Of a stretch of 8,730 nt of DNA, positions 1 to 5,074 are shown piece after piece. The stretch comes from JBNJDW01 sp051745265 (lineage in GTDB: Bacteria > Pseudomonadota > Alphaproteobacteria > Micavibrionales > CSBR16-224). How positions within the stretch are numbered: position 1 is the first letter of the stretch; each line of letters begins with the position of its first letter. The stretch is taken from assembly GCA_051745265.1 (NCBI GenBank), contig JBNJDW010000066.1, positions 1 through 8,730 on the forward strand. Reading direction: 5' to 3'. A program made the translations under genes and the position numbers. Under the pieces are notes generated by a model, which saw only the letters and a list, made by a program, of their open reading frames with translations, ran no database searches and had not been told where the DNA came from.

Positions 1-465
1 GTTTCCACCAAATACGGTCTGGTCAAAACCGACCATATCTTGTTTATTGCCTCCGGCGCTTTCCATTTCTCCAAACCATCGGATATGCTGCCTGAATTAC
101 AGGGCCGCCTGCCGATCCGTGTCGAATTGCAGGCTCTGACCGAAAAGGACTTCCGCCAGATCCTGACCGAGCCGGAATGCAGCCTGATCAAACAATACAA
201 AGCCCTGCTGGCCACAGAAAATGTCACACTGAATTTTACTGATGAAGCCATTGATGCGCTGGCGCATTTAACGGTCGAAATCAATTCAAATGTCGAGAAT
301 ATCGGTGCCCGTCGCCTGCATACGGTTCTGGAGCGTTTGCTTGAAGAAATCAGCTTCAGCGCTTCGGATCACAGCGGTGAGACCATCGACATCACGGCAG
401 ATATGGTGCATGACCGTCTGTCCGACCTGACCCAGGATGAAGATCTGTCCAAATTCATTCTTTGA
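1..465 (+). CDS. hslU: HslU, ATPase subunit of the HslUV protease (3' part, truncated by window edge)
   Basis: HslU (ClpY) is the cytoplasmic AAA+ unfoldase that feeds substrates into the HslV peptidase. Only the last 154 residues are visible; the reading frame is open from base 1, so the P-loop and I-domain lie outside the window. Visible landmarks are the sensor-1 strand (DHILFIASGAFH, fragment residues 11-22), the ELQGRLPIRVEL segment carrying the conserved arginine (about 32-43), the sensor-2 helix GARRLHTVLERLLEE (about 101-115), and the C-terminal tail DLSKFIL. In this family that tail docks into HslV to activate it. Family members are typically about 435-445 aa, so about two thirds is missing on the left. 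hslV is expected upstream of hslU but cannot be seen. The stop lies 13 bases from the end of the convergent dnaQ, and no terminator is visible between them. Identification is firm. Confidence 0.97.
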   Translation, partial: VSTKYGLVKTDHILFIASGAFHFSKPSDMLPELQGRLPIRVELQALTEKDFRQILTEPECSLIKQYKALLATENVTLNFTDEAIDALAHLTVEINSNVENIGARRLHTVLERLLEEISFSASDHSGETIDITADMVHDRLSDLTQDEDLSKFIL

Positions 466-478
466 TAAAAAGAACAGA

Positions 479-1189
479 TTAATCCGCTTTGACCGGTTTA
501 TCATCAATATCGGTCCAGATTGGATCGGTAATATCGGCGAGCATCTCCTTATGCGCCGCAGCCTCAGCCACCGGCACATCAAAACTGCGATAGGCACGTT
601 TCTGGGCTTTGATCTCGACCTTGACGGCACTGTCCCGCGGACCACTGCCCATGCTGTCATCCAGTGTCAGGCCATGCTGACGCCCGCCCAGCAAATGCAG
701 ATAGACTTCGGCCAAAAGTTCGGAATCGAGCAAGGCCCCATGCAGCGTCCGGTTTGAGTTATCAATCTCAAACCGCCGACACAAGGCATCCAGAGAGGCA
801 GGAGAGCCCGGAAAGCGCTGCCGGGCAACCGCGAGTGTATCAAGCGCCTGGCTCATCGGCAGGGGCTTAAAACCGGCCAGCTCCAGTTCGGCATTGATAA
901 AGCGCATATCAAATTCGGCATTATGGATGATCAGCCGGGCATCGCCAATAAAATCGATGAAATCACCGACGATCTCTGTAAAAACCGGCTGGGTCGATAG
1001 AAATTCGGTGCCCAGCCCATGCACATCAAAAGCCTCCGTCGGCATATCCCGCTGCGGATTAATATATTGATGATAGGTTTCCCCGGTCGGAATCTGATTG
1101 AATAATTCAAGACAGCCGATTTCAACGATCCGATGACCGTCCTGAGGATCAAAACCTGTTGTTTCCGTATCTAGAACAATTTCACGCAT
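479..1189 (-). CDS. dnaQ: DNA polymerase III epsilon subunit, 3'-5' proofreading exonuclease
   Basis: This 236-aa protein is the DnaQ proofreading exonuclease, which binds the DnaE polymerase subunit and removes misincorporated nucleotides during replication. The DEDDh catalytic set is complete. The ExoI motif DTETTG gives D7 and E9; ExoII HNAEFDMRF (residues 89-97) gives the third acidic residue D94; ExoIII HGALLDSELLAEVY (150-163) gives the general base H150 and D155. The exonuclease domain ends near residue 168. A polar C-terminal region (about 170-236) follows; in DnaQ proteins this part contacts the polymerase subunit. Length is close to the E. coli protein (243 aa). The start at 1189 puts MREIVLDTETTG at the N terminus as expected, but no strong Shine-Dalgarno sequence is visible (upstream reads ATTGGTTTC). 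The gene converges with hslU and diverges from ihfB. Confidence 0.96.
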   Translation of the reverse strand: MREIVLDTETTGFDPQDGHRIVEIGCLELFNQIPTGETYHQYINPQRDMPTEAFDVHGLGTEFLSTQPVFTEIVGDFIDFIGDARLIIHNAEFDMRFINAELELAGFKPLPMSQALDTLAVARQRFPGSPASLDALCRRFEIDNSNRTLHGALLDSELLAEVYLHLLGGRQHGLTLDDSMGSGPRDSAVKVEIKAQKRAYRSFDVPVAEAAAHKEMLADITDPIWTDIDDKPVKAD

Positions 1190-1359
1190 GAAACCAATTT
1201 AGCGGATTGTGCGTTTGAATTCCAGTATTTAACAAAAACAGCAATTTTTCTAAAAAAATCAATGAAAAAGCAGAGAAATATCATATTGCCCTCTTGCCAG
1301 ATGATGCAGGATTTGGCACGTTACCTAACAAGTCAACAATTAGGGGGATTCGCTTTGCC
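1190..1359. promoter_or_regulatory. Divergent dnaQ/ihfB intergenic region, promoters not resolved
   Basis: This 170-base gap separates two divergent genes and so should carry both promoters. The half near dnaQ (about 1225-1285) is very AT-rich, with runs of A and T on both strands. On the minus strand a weak pair, TTGTTA and CACAAT with an 18-base spacer, could serve dnaQ. For ihfB the most TTGACA-like hexamer (TTGGCA, about 1314) pairs with AACAAT only if transcription starts inside the ribosome-binding site, so I do not accept it. The single clear signal is the ihfB ribosome-binding site AGGGGG at 1342-1347, 12 bases before its ATG. No hairpin or small gene is evident. Confidence 0.4.
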
Positions 1360-1647
1360 ATGACGAAATCAGAGCTAATCTTGAAAATCGCCGAACTCAA
1401 CCCGCATCTTTATCAGCGGGACGCCGAACTGGTCGTCAATGCGATCTTTGATGCCATCACCGAGGCACTGGCCAATGGTGACCGCGTAGAGCTGCGTGGG
1501 TTTGGCGCTTTCTCTGTCAAACACAGAGACGCCCGTCAGGGCCGCAATCCACGTACAGGCGAATCCGTGCAGGTCGAAGAAAAATATGTTCCTTTCTTCA
1601 AAACCGGTAAAAAACTACACGAACGCCTGAATGAGGATATGGCCTGA
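1360..1647 (+). CDS. ihfB: Integration host factor, beta subunit
   Basis: IHF is a heterodimeric nucleoid protein that binds specific sites and bends DNA sharply, acting in replication, recombination and transcription. This 95-aa protein begins MTKSEL, as IHF-beta proteins do, and carries the HU/IHF DNA-binding signature. The RGFGAFSV stretch (46-53) is followed by the arm GRNPRTG (61-67), whose P64 is the intercalating proline. The segment EKYVPFFKTGKKL (74-86) ends the arm region. The start at 1360 is chosen because it matches family length and the MTKSEL opening; a longer in-frame start at 1294 would add 22 residues with no family counterpart. AGGGGG sits 12 bases upstream, a rather long spacing. 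The alpha subunit is not in the window. lapA follows after 36 bases on the same strand with no terminator, so the two are probably co-transcribed. Confidence 0.95.
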   Translation: MTKSELILKIAELNPHLYQRDAELVVNAIFDAITEALANGDRVELRGFGAFSVKHRDARQGRNPRTGESVQVEEKYVPFFKTGKKLHERLNEDMA

Positions 1648-1683
1648 CAACGGCAACATCTGCAAAGTTAAAGGATGCCGCCC

Positions 1684-2070
1684 ATGTTAAGGCTTTTGAC
1701 ACTTCTGATTACCGTACCGCTCAGTCTTTTTGTGCTCTGGTTCGCGGTTTCCAACACCCATGACATCACTGTTTCCATGCTGTTTATCGAACAGGATTTC
1801 ACCCTGCCTGCTTATGCGGTGATACTGGGGCTGATGGCGCTTGGCTTTCTGGCCGGTTGCCTGCTGGTCTGGCTGAATCTCTACGGTTACCGGATTAAAT
1901 ACTGGCGGGCCTCGCGCAATCAACCAAAACTGGATGCTGAAATCGACAGATTGAAAGCCGCGTTGGAAGAAAAAGAGGCCGAGCTTAAGAAAATACCGCA
2001 GCCTTATACGCCGGGGCCAACGCAGGATCGGGATCGCATTGATAACCGCCTGACATTTTATGATGATTAA
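1684..2070 (+). CDS. lapA: LapA-domain (DUF1049) inner-membrane protein
   Basis: This 128-aa protein fits the LapA/DUF1049 family. In E. coli LapA works with LapB in envelope assembly and control of lipopolysaccharide synthesis; that this protein has the same role is inference. Two membrane segments are visible, about residues 4-22 (LLTLLITVPLSLFVLWFAV) and 44-66, joined by a short loop holding NTHDITVSMLFIEQDFTLP, typical of the family. A charged coiled-coil follows (about 83-103, DAEIDRLKAALEEKEAELKK), then a proline-rich tail. I place the start at 1684 because AAGGA at 1671-1675 lies 8 bases before it; the ATG at 1675 overlaps that site and would add only MPP. It lies directly after ihfB, a neighbour arrangement seen in many proteobacteria. 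Its stop abuts the stop of the opposite-strand gene. Confidence 0.88.
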   Translation: MLRLLTLLITVPLSLFVLWFAVSNTHDITVSMLFIEQDFTLPAYAVILGLMALGFLAGCLLVWLNLYGYRIKYWRASRNQPKLDAEIDRLKAALEEKEAELKKIPQPYTPGPTQDRDRIDNRLTFYDD

Positions 2071-2301
2071 TCAGCTGTCCTGATCATTACGGTCAATCCG
2101 CGGCCAGCTGATAAACGCAAAGATCCAGAAACACAATATCTGAACAACGGGCACCAGCAATAACAACCCCCAGAACGGGGCACGGCCGGCCCGGGTGGCA
2201 ATCATACCGCCAAACAGCACAATCAGGGCACCGGCAATCGACATGATCAGCATTTCCTGCCAGGAGGGGCCAAAATTCATTGCGTCCTGCTCCATATTCA
2301 T
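2071..2301 (-). CDS. Small two-TM membrane protein, last gene of ctaA operon
   Basis: I do not recognise this 76-aa protein as a named family. Two hydrophobic segments are visible, about residues 17-36 (EMLIMSIAGALIVLFGGMIA) and 43-66 (FWGLLLLVPVVQILCFWIFAFISWP). The linker TRAGRAP and a short polar tail (RIDRNDQDS) follow the pattern of many small bacterial proteins with an RAGxxPxWxLLLLxP core. The start at 2301 is supported by AGGA five bases upstream, inside the previous gene. Its ATG overlaps that gene's TGA as ATGA, implying translational coupling. A second in-frame ATG at 2280 also has AGGA nearby, so a 69-aa form starting MNFGPSW is possible. The second half lines up with the upstream 75-aa protein, with RAG and P at identical spacing and then WP. 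Co-transcription with ctaA suggests, but does not show, a link to respiratory membrane proteins. Confidence 0.72.
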   Translation of the reverse strand: MNMEQDAMNFGPSWQEMLIMSIAGALIVLFGGMIATRAGRAPFWGLLLLVPVVQILCFWIFAFISWPRIDRNDQDS

Positions 2302-2525
2302 GACTTTCCTGTTTTGCGGGCGGCTTTAGGCGGCTCATGCGGCCAGCGTTTCAGACCCAGATAGCCAAGGCAGATGAAAAATCCGGCATAGGGTGTAAAG
2401 ACCAGCAAGGCGAGTACCGCCGGAAAGCCGGCCCGTTTAAACATCATCATCAGGGGCACCAGTATCAGCAGGGCAAAAACCTGGTACCCCATCAGGGATT
2501 CGGCTGTGGTCAGGGTTTCAAACAT
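2298..2525 (-). CDS. Small two-TM membrane protein, directly downstream of ctaA
   Basis: This 75-aa protein has no name I can assign. It starts MFETLTTAESLMG. A first hydrophobic segment runs about residues 13-29 (YQVFALLILVPLMMMF), then KRAGFP, a second segment about 34-57, KRWPHEPP, and a basic tail (KAARKTGKS). It begins 8 bases after the ctaA stop and ends in a 4-base ATGA overlap with the 76-aa gene, so the three are almost certainly one transcript. The ribosome-binding site is weak (AAGA-like, inside the end of ctaA), which fits translational coupling. Its RAG-x11-P core and WP ending match the next protein, suggesting an old tandem duplication. It could be an accessory of heme A or oxidase biogenesis, but only the position supports that. 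Confidence 0.7.
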   Translation of the reverse strand: MFETLTTAESLMGYQVFALLILVPLMMMFKRAGFPAVLALLVFTPYAGFFICLGYLGLKRWPHEPPKAARKTGKS

Positions 2526-2533
2526 TTCTGATC

Positions 2534-3589
2534 TTATCGCTTTCTATCATAAGAATAACTATGCGGCAGGGTTTCATGATGCGCCCAGACCAGCAGCGCT
2601 ATCAATAGCATGGCCCCGGCCTGATGCGCAACTGCCAAGGGCAGGGCCACCTGCGTTAACAGGGTCGCAATCCCCAGCCCGGCCTGAATAACGACCATCA
2701 CTGCCAAGGCACCAAATAATCCTGACGTCCGTGATTCCATCTGAAAAAACCGGCTTTTCCAAACCAGAATCAACACCACCGCGACGGAAACCATCGCCAG
2801 CAACCGGTGCATAAACTGAACCATGGCATGATTTTCAAACAGGTTGATCCACAGCGGGGACATATCCAGCCCTTCGCCCGGCCATGGATATGCGCCCATG
2901 AGCGGAAAGCTGTTATAGACAAGCCCGGCATTCAGTCCGGCGACAAACGCCCCCCAGATCATCGTCACAAAAACAATGCAAAAGGCTGAAACCGTCCAGC
3001 GCCGCAACGGTGCCAGCGTAATTGCCGATTCTGTTTTAGGTACCGATAATTTCAAAGCCATATCAAACAGCAGGCAAAAAATAACAAAGGCCAGCCCCAG
3101 ATGCGCGGCAAGGCGATAATGGCTGACATCTGTCAGCTCGACCAGACCGCTTCGCACCATGTACCAGCCCATCACCGCCTGCGCTGCGCCCAAGAACAGG
3201 AATCCCCAGAAAGAAGGCCGGTATATTTTGGGAATCCGTCCGCGAATCAAAAAATAAAAAAACGGTATCGCATAGATCAACCCGATCATCCGGCCCCAGA
3301 AACGATGCAGCCATTCCCAGAAATAGATATTCTTAAAATCGTCCAACCCCATCCAGTGATGCTGGTTCTGATATTCAGGGATCTTTTTATACAAATCAAA
3401 AACCCGCTGCCATTCGGCTTCATTCAACGGGGGAAGCGTGCCCATAATCGGCCGCCATTCAACAATAGACAGCCCTGATTCTGTCAGCCGGGTCACAGCA
3501 CCGATCAAGGCCATGAGGAATACAGCCGCAGCACAGATATAAAGCCATATCGCGACCGGACGGGTTTTTTTATAATCTATTTCATACAT
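2534..3589 (-). CDS. ctaA: Heme A synthase (COX15/CtaA family)
   Basis: CtaA is an inner-membrane enzyme that oxidises the C8 methyl of heme O to a formyl group, giving heme A for aa3-type cytochrome oxidase. The 351-aa length and about eight hydrophobic segments match the longer alphaproteobacterial and mitochondrial COX15 type. Diagnostic stretches are RLTESGLSIVEWRPIMGT (34-51), EWLHRFWGR with H95 (92-100), the histidines H157 and H163 in SHYRLAAH, AGLNAGLVYNSFPLMG (217-232), and ENHAMVQFMHR with H254 and H261. H322 lies in AHQAG. These are the expected heme-ligand histidines of the two pseudo-symmetric halves. The ATG at 3589 has no Shine-Dalgarno sequence; a small hairpin sits there instead. 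The TSUP gene precedes it by 48 bases and two small membrane genes follow. Heme O synthase (ctaB) and oxidase structural genes are not in the window. Confidence 0.96.
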   Translation of the reverse strand: MYEIDYKKTRPVAIWLYICAAAVFLMALIGAVTRLTESGLSIVEWRPIMGTLPPLNEAEWQRVFDLYKKIPEYQNQHHWMGLDDFKNIYFWEWLHRFWGRMIGLIYAIPFFYFLIRGRIPKIYRPSFWGFLFLGAAQAVMGWYMVRSGLVELTDVSHYRLAAHLGLAFVIFCLLFDMALKLSVPKTESAITLAPLRRWTVSAFCIVFVTMIWGAFVAGLNAGLVYNSFPLMGAYPWPGEGLDMSPLWINLFENHAMVQFMHRLLAMVSVAVVLILVWKSRFFQMESRTSGLFGALAVMVVIQAGLGIATLLTQVALPLAVAHQAGAMLLIALLVWAHHETLPHSYSYDRKR

Positions 3590-3596
3590 AAAAGAA

Positions 3597-3609
3597 GGTT
3601 TAGGAAACC
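3597..3609 (-). promoter_or_regulatory. Small hairpin just upstream of the ctaA start
   Basis: On the minus-strand transcript, GGTTT-CCT-AAACC forms a 5-bp stem with a 3-base loop, followed by TTCTTTT and then the ctaA ATG. It occupies the place where a ribosome-binding site would normally be, and no purine-rich Shine-Dalgarno sequence is present. A role in translation start or transcript processing is inference; a stem this short can also occur by chance. Confidence 0.3.
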
Positions 3610-3637
3610 GCGCCGGAAAAGTAAAGCCAAATGATGA

Positions 3638-4471
3638 CTACAGACCCTGGATTTCAAGCAGCATACGCGTGGCCACACAGGCAATGAACAGGGCAAAAAC
3701 CCGGCGCAAATGCTGTTTCGGTAAACGATGCGCCAGTTTACAGCCATAGGGCGCCATTAAAACCGACAAGGGTACGACCATCAGGGCACAGAATATATTC
3801 ACGTAACCGATGGTCAACGGCAGACTGTTTTCAACGACCTGCCCGGCACCGACCCACATAAAGCCGGTGACACCGCAAACGGCAGTTACAACACCCAGCG
3901 CCGCGGCCGTGCCGATCGCTTTTTGGATGGGTACATTTAAAAACGTCATGGTCGGCACAGAAATCATCGAACCGCTTATCCCGACCATTGAGGCAACAAA
4001 GCCGATACTGGTGGCAATCGGATAATGCCGTTTGCGGCCGGTGATCGGCAGGTCCTGTTTATAGGGGTCTTTCAAAAACCCCATATACAGCGCCATAATC
4101 ACCGCAACAGTAGAGAAAATAACAATCAACTGGCTGGCCTGTAATATAGAGTTCATCAACACGCCGATACCAACGCCGCCAATTAAAAACAGCGCCCAGC
4201 GGCGGAATAAGACAAAATCAACGCTTTCGCGGCGGTAATGGCAGTAGGCCGAGGTCATAATTGTCGGTGCGGCAATGGCAAGCGAGGTACCCACGGCAAT
4301 ATGCATCGCGTAATCAGCGCCAAAGCCAAGGCTGGTAAAGGCAAAAAACAGTGCCGGTACATAAATCAGCCCGCCGCCAATCCCCAGTAAACCGGATAAA
4401 AACCCGCCAATTGTTCCGATTCCCACCGCCAGGGCCAAAAGAGGATACAAGGTCTCAAGTTCAAAAATCAT
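3638..4471 (-). CDS. TSUP-family membrane transporter (TauE/SafE, sulfite exporter-like)
   Basis: This 277-aa integral membrane protein belongs to the TSUP (TauE/SafE, formerly DUF81) family, whose members move sulfite, sulfoacetate, thiosulfate and other small organic anions. It shows the two-fold internal repeat of the family. GFLSGLLGIGGGLIYVP (23-39) in the first half is echoed by GFVASMVGISGSMISVP (157-173) in the second, and IAVGTSLA (58-65) by AIGTAAALG (185-193). About eight hydrophobic segments are visible, with a charged loop GFLKDPYKQDLPITGRKRHY (131-150) between the halves. The substrate cannot be read from the sequence. It is the first gene of an apparent operon with ctaA (48-base gap), so a role around cytochrome oxidase biogenesis is possible but unproven. 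The ATG at 4471 has only a weak upstream GCGGG as ribosome-binding site. Confidence 0.9.
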   Translation of the reverse strand: MIFELETLYPLLALAVGIGTIGGFLSGLLGIGGGLIYVPALFFAFTSLGFGADYAMHIAVGTSLAIAAPTIMTSAYCHYRRESVDFVLFRRWALFLIGGVGIGVLMNSILQASQLIVIFSTVAVIMALYMGFLKDPYKQDLPITGRKRHYPIATSIGFVASMVGISGSMISVPTMTFLNVPIQKAIGTAAALGVVTAVCGVTGFMWVGAGQVVENSLPLTIGYVNIFCALMVVPLSVLMAPYGCKLAHRLPKQHLRRVFALFIACVATRMLLEIQGL

Positions 4472-4502
4472 TTATGTGAATAACCCGCTTTATTTTTTTT
4501 GC

Positions 4503-4525
4503 TTCACGTCTTTTCTTTGCGTGAA
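4503..4525. promoter_or_regulatory. Inverted repeat TTCACG-N11-CGTGAA between TSUP gene and gapR
   Basis: The arms TTCACG (4503-4508) and CGTGAA (4520-4525) are perfect 6-bp complements separated by 11 bases. A related TGTGAA lies at 4475-4480, next to the TSUP start. The site is 32 to 54 bases upstream of that gene, a position suited to an operator or a leader hairpin. No T-run follows it on the plus strand, so it is not a plus-strand terminator. The identity of any regulator is unknown. Confidence 0.35.
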
Positions 4526-4586
4526 TTGATCCCATATTTTTATATAACATATACTCCGTCAGAAACGAAGAGGCACCGTGAAATTT

Positions 4587-4626
4587 ATGATATTCAAAAC
4601 GCAGAAAACACTCTGCATATCATGCA
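4587..4626. promoter_or_regulatory. Nested inverted repeats upstream of the gapR promoter
   Basis: ATGATAT (4587-4593) pairs with ATATCAT (4617-4623). Inside it, GCAGA (4601-4605) pairs with TCTGC (4612-4616) around a 6-base loop AAACAC. The two stems stack, leaving a 7-base bulge (TCAAAAC) on the left side only. The right side also forms its own dyad, TGCAT-ATC-ATGCA (4614-4626). All end a few bases before the -35 hexamer at 4633, so this is a candidate regulator-binding region for gapR or the end of an RNA transcribed from further left. Confidence 0.45.
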
Positions 4627-4632
4627 AGTCTC

Positions 4633-4660
4633 TTGACCTTGGCGGCTAAAACGTTATGCT
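4633..4660 (+). promoter_or_regulatory. Probable sigma-70-type promoter of gapR
   Basis: TTGACC (4633-4638) and TATGCT (4655-4660) are separated by 16 bases, matching the housekeeping consensus at 5 of 6 and 4 of 6 positions. Transcription would begin near 4667, giving a leader of about 34 bases that contains the gapR ribosome-binding site AAGGGG (4687-4692). Confidence 0.6.
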
Positions 4661-4700
4661 ATGGCGCTATCAAGACAGAGACAACAAAGGGGTAAGAAAT

Positions 4701-4967
4701 ATGGCTGAAATGGCTGAAACAGCTGATAAAGGCGGCGTTGCCGGAGAACGCCTGAAATCTTTTATCGAACGTATTGAACGGCTGGAGAGCGAAAAGAAAG
4801 TGATCGGCGAAGACATTAAAGAAGTTTATGCCGAGGCAAAAACAACCGGGTTCGAGCCTAAAATTATTCGTAAGATTGTTTCCTTTCGTAAAATGGAACT
4901 GCAAAAAAGACGGGAAGAAACTGAACTTCTTGATCTTTATATGTCCGCAATCGGAATGGCTGAATAA
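4701..4967 (+). CDS. gapR: GapR family nucleoid-associated protein (DUF2312)
   Basis: GapR is an alphaproteobacterial DNA-binding protein that recognises overtwisted (positively supercoiled), AT-rich DNA and, in Caulobacter, stimulates gyrase and topoisomerase IV during replication. The 88-aa product carries the family core: the helical ERLKSFIERIERLESEKK (16-33), the highly conserved IKEVYAEAKTTGF (39-51), a basic segment KIIRKIVSFRKMELQKRREE (54-73), and the ending LLDLYMSAIG (76-85). The N terminus (MAEMAETADKGG) is short and acidic. The start at 4701 is chosen because AAGGGG lies 8 bases upstream and the length agrees with the family. An in-frame ATG at 4656 lies within the promoter -10 region and cannot be used by this transcript. 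A Sel1-repeat gene follows after about 107 bases on the same strand. Confidence 0.94.
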   Translation: MAEMAETADKGGVAGERLKSFIERIERLESEKKVIGEDIKEVYAEAKTTGFEPKIIRKIVSFRKMELQKRREETELLDLYMSAIGMAE

Positions 4968-5074
4968 AGCTTACGCCTTGGGATAGAAAAAAAATGCAGG
5001 GTTTCGGTTGCTTTTCCTTTCAATCGGGCCATTGTTTTACTATCCTGTTACAGAACAGATGTCAGGTAACACCT

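Noticed and set aside
286..660. Minus-strand and plus-strand overlapping frames across the ends of hslU and dnaQ (286-660, 437-757, 664-870)
   Set aside because: They overlap two firmly identified genes in other frames and have no family resemblance or start signals.
1314..1340. ihfB promoter TTGGCA-N16-AACAAT (-35 at about 1314, -10 at 1335-1340)
   Set aside because: Transcription would start at the ribosome-binding site itself, leaving almost no leader.
1294..1359. Upstream in-frame ATG at 1294 extending ihfB by 22 residues
   Set aside because: IHF-beta proteins start MTKSEL at 1360, and AGGGGG at 1342-1347 would lie inside the extended coding region.
4656..4700. Upstream in-frame ATG at 4656 extending gapR
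   Set aside because: It overlaps the candidate -10 hexamer, has no ribosome-binding site and adds residues not seen in GapR proteins.
4994..5074. Upstream in-frame ATG at 4994 extending the Sel1 protein
   Set aside because: It would place 27 residues before a clear signal peptide; the AGG before 5075 supports the shorter form.
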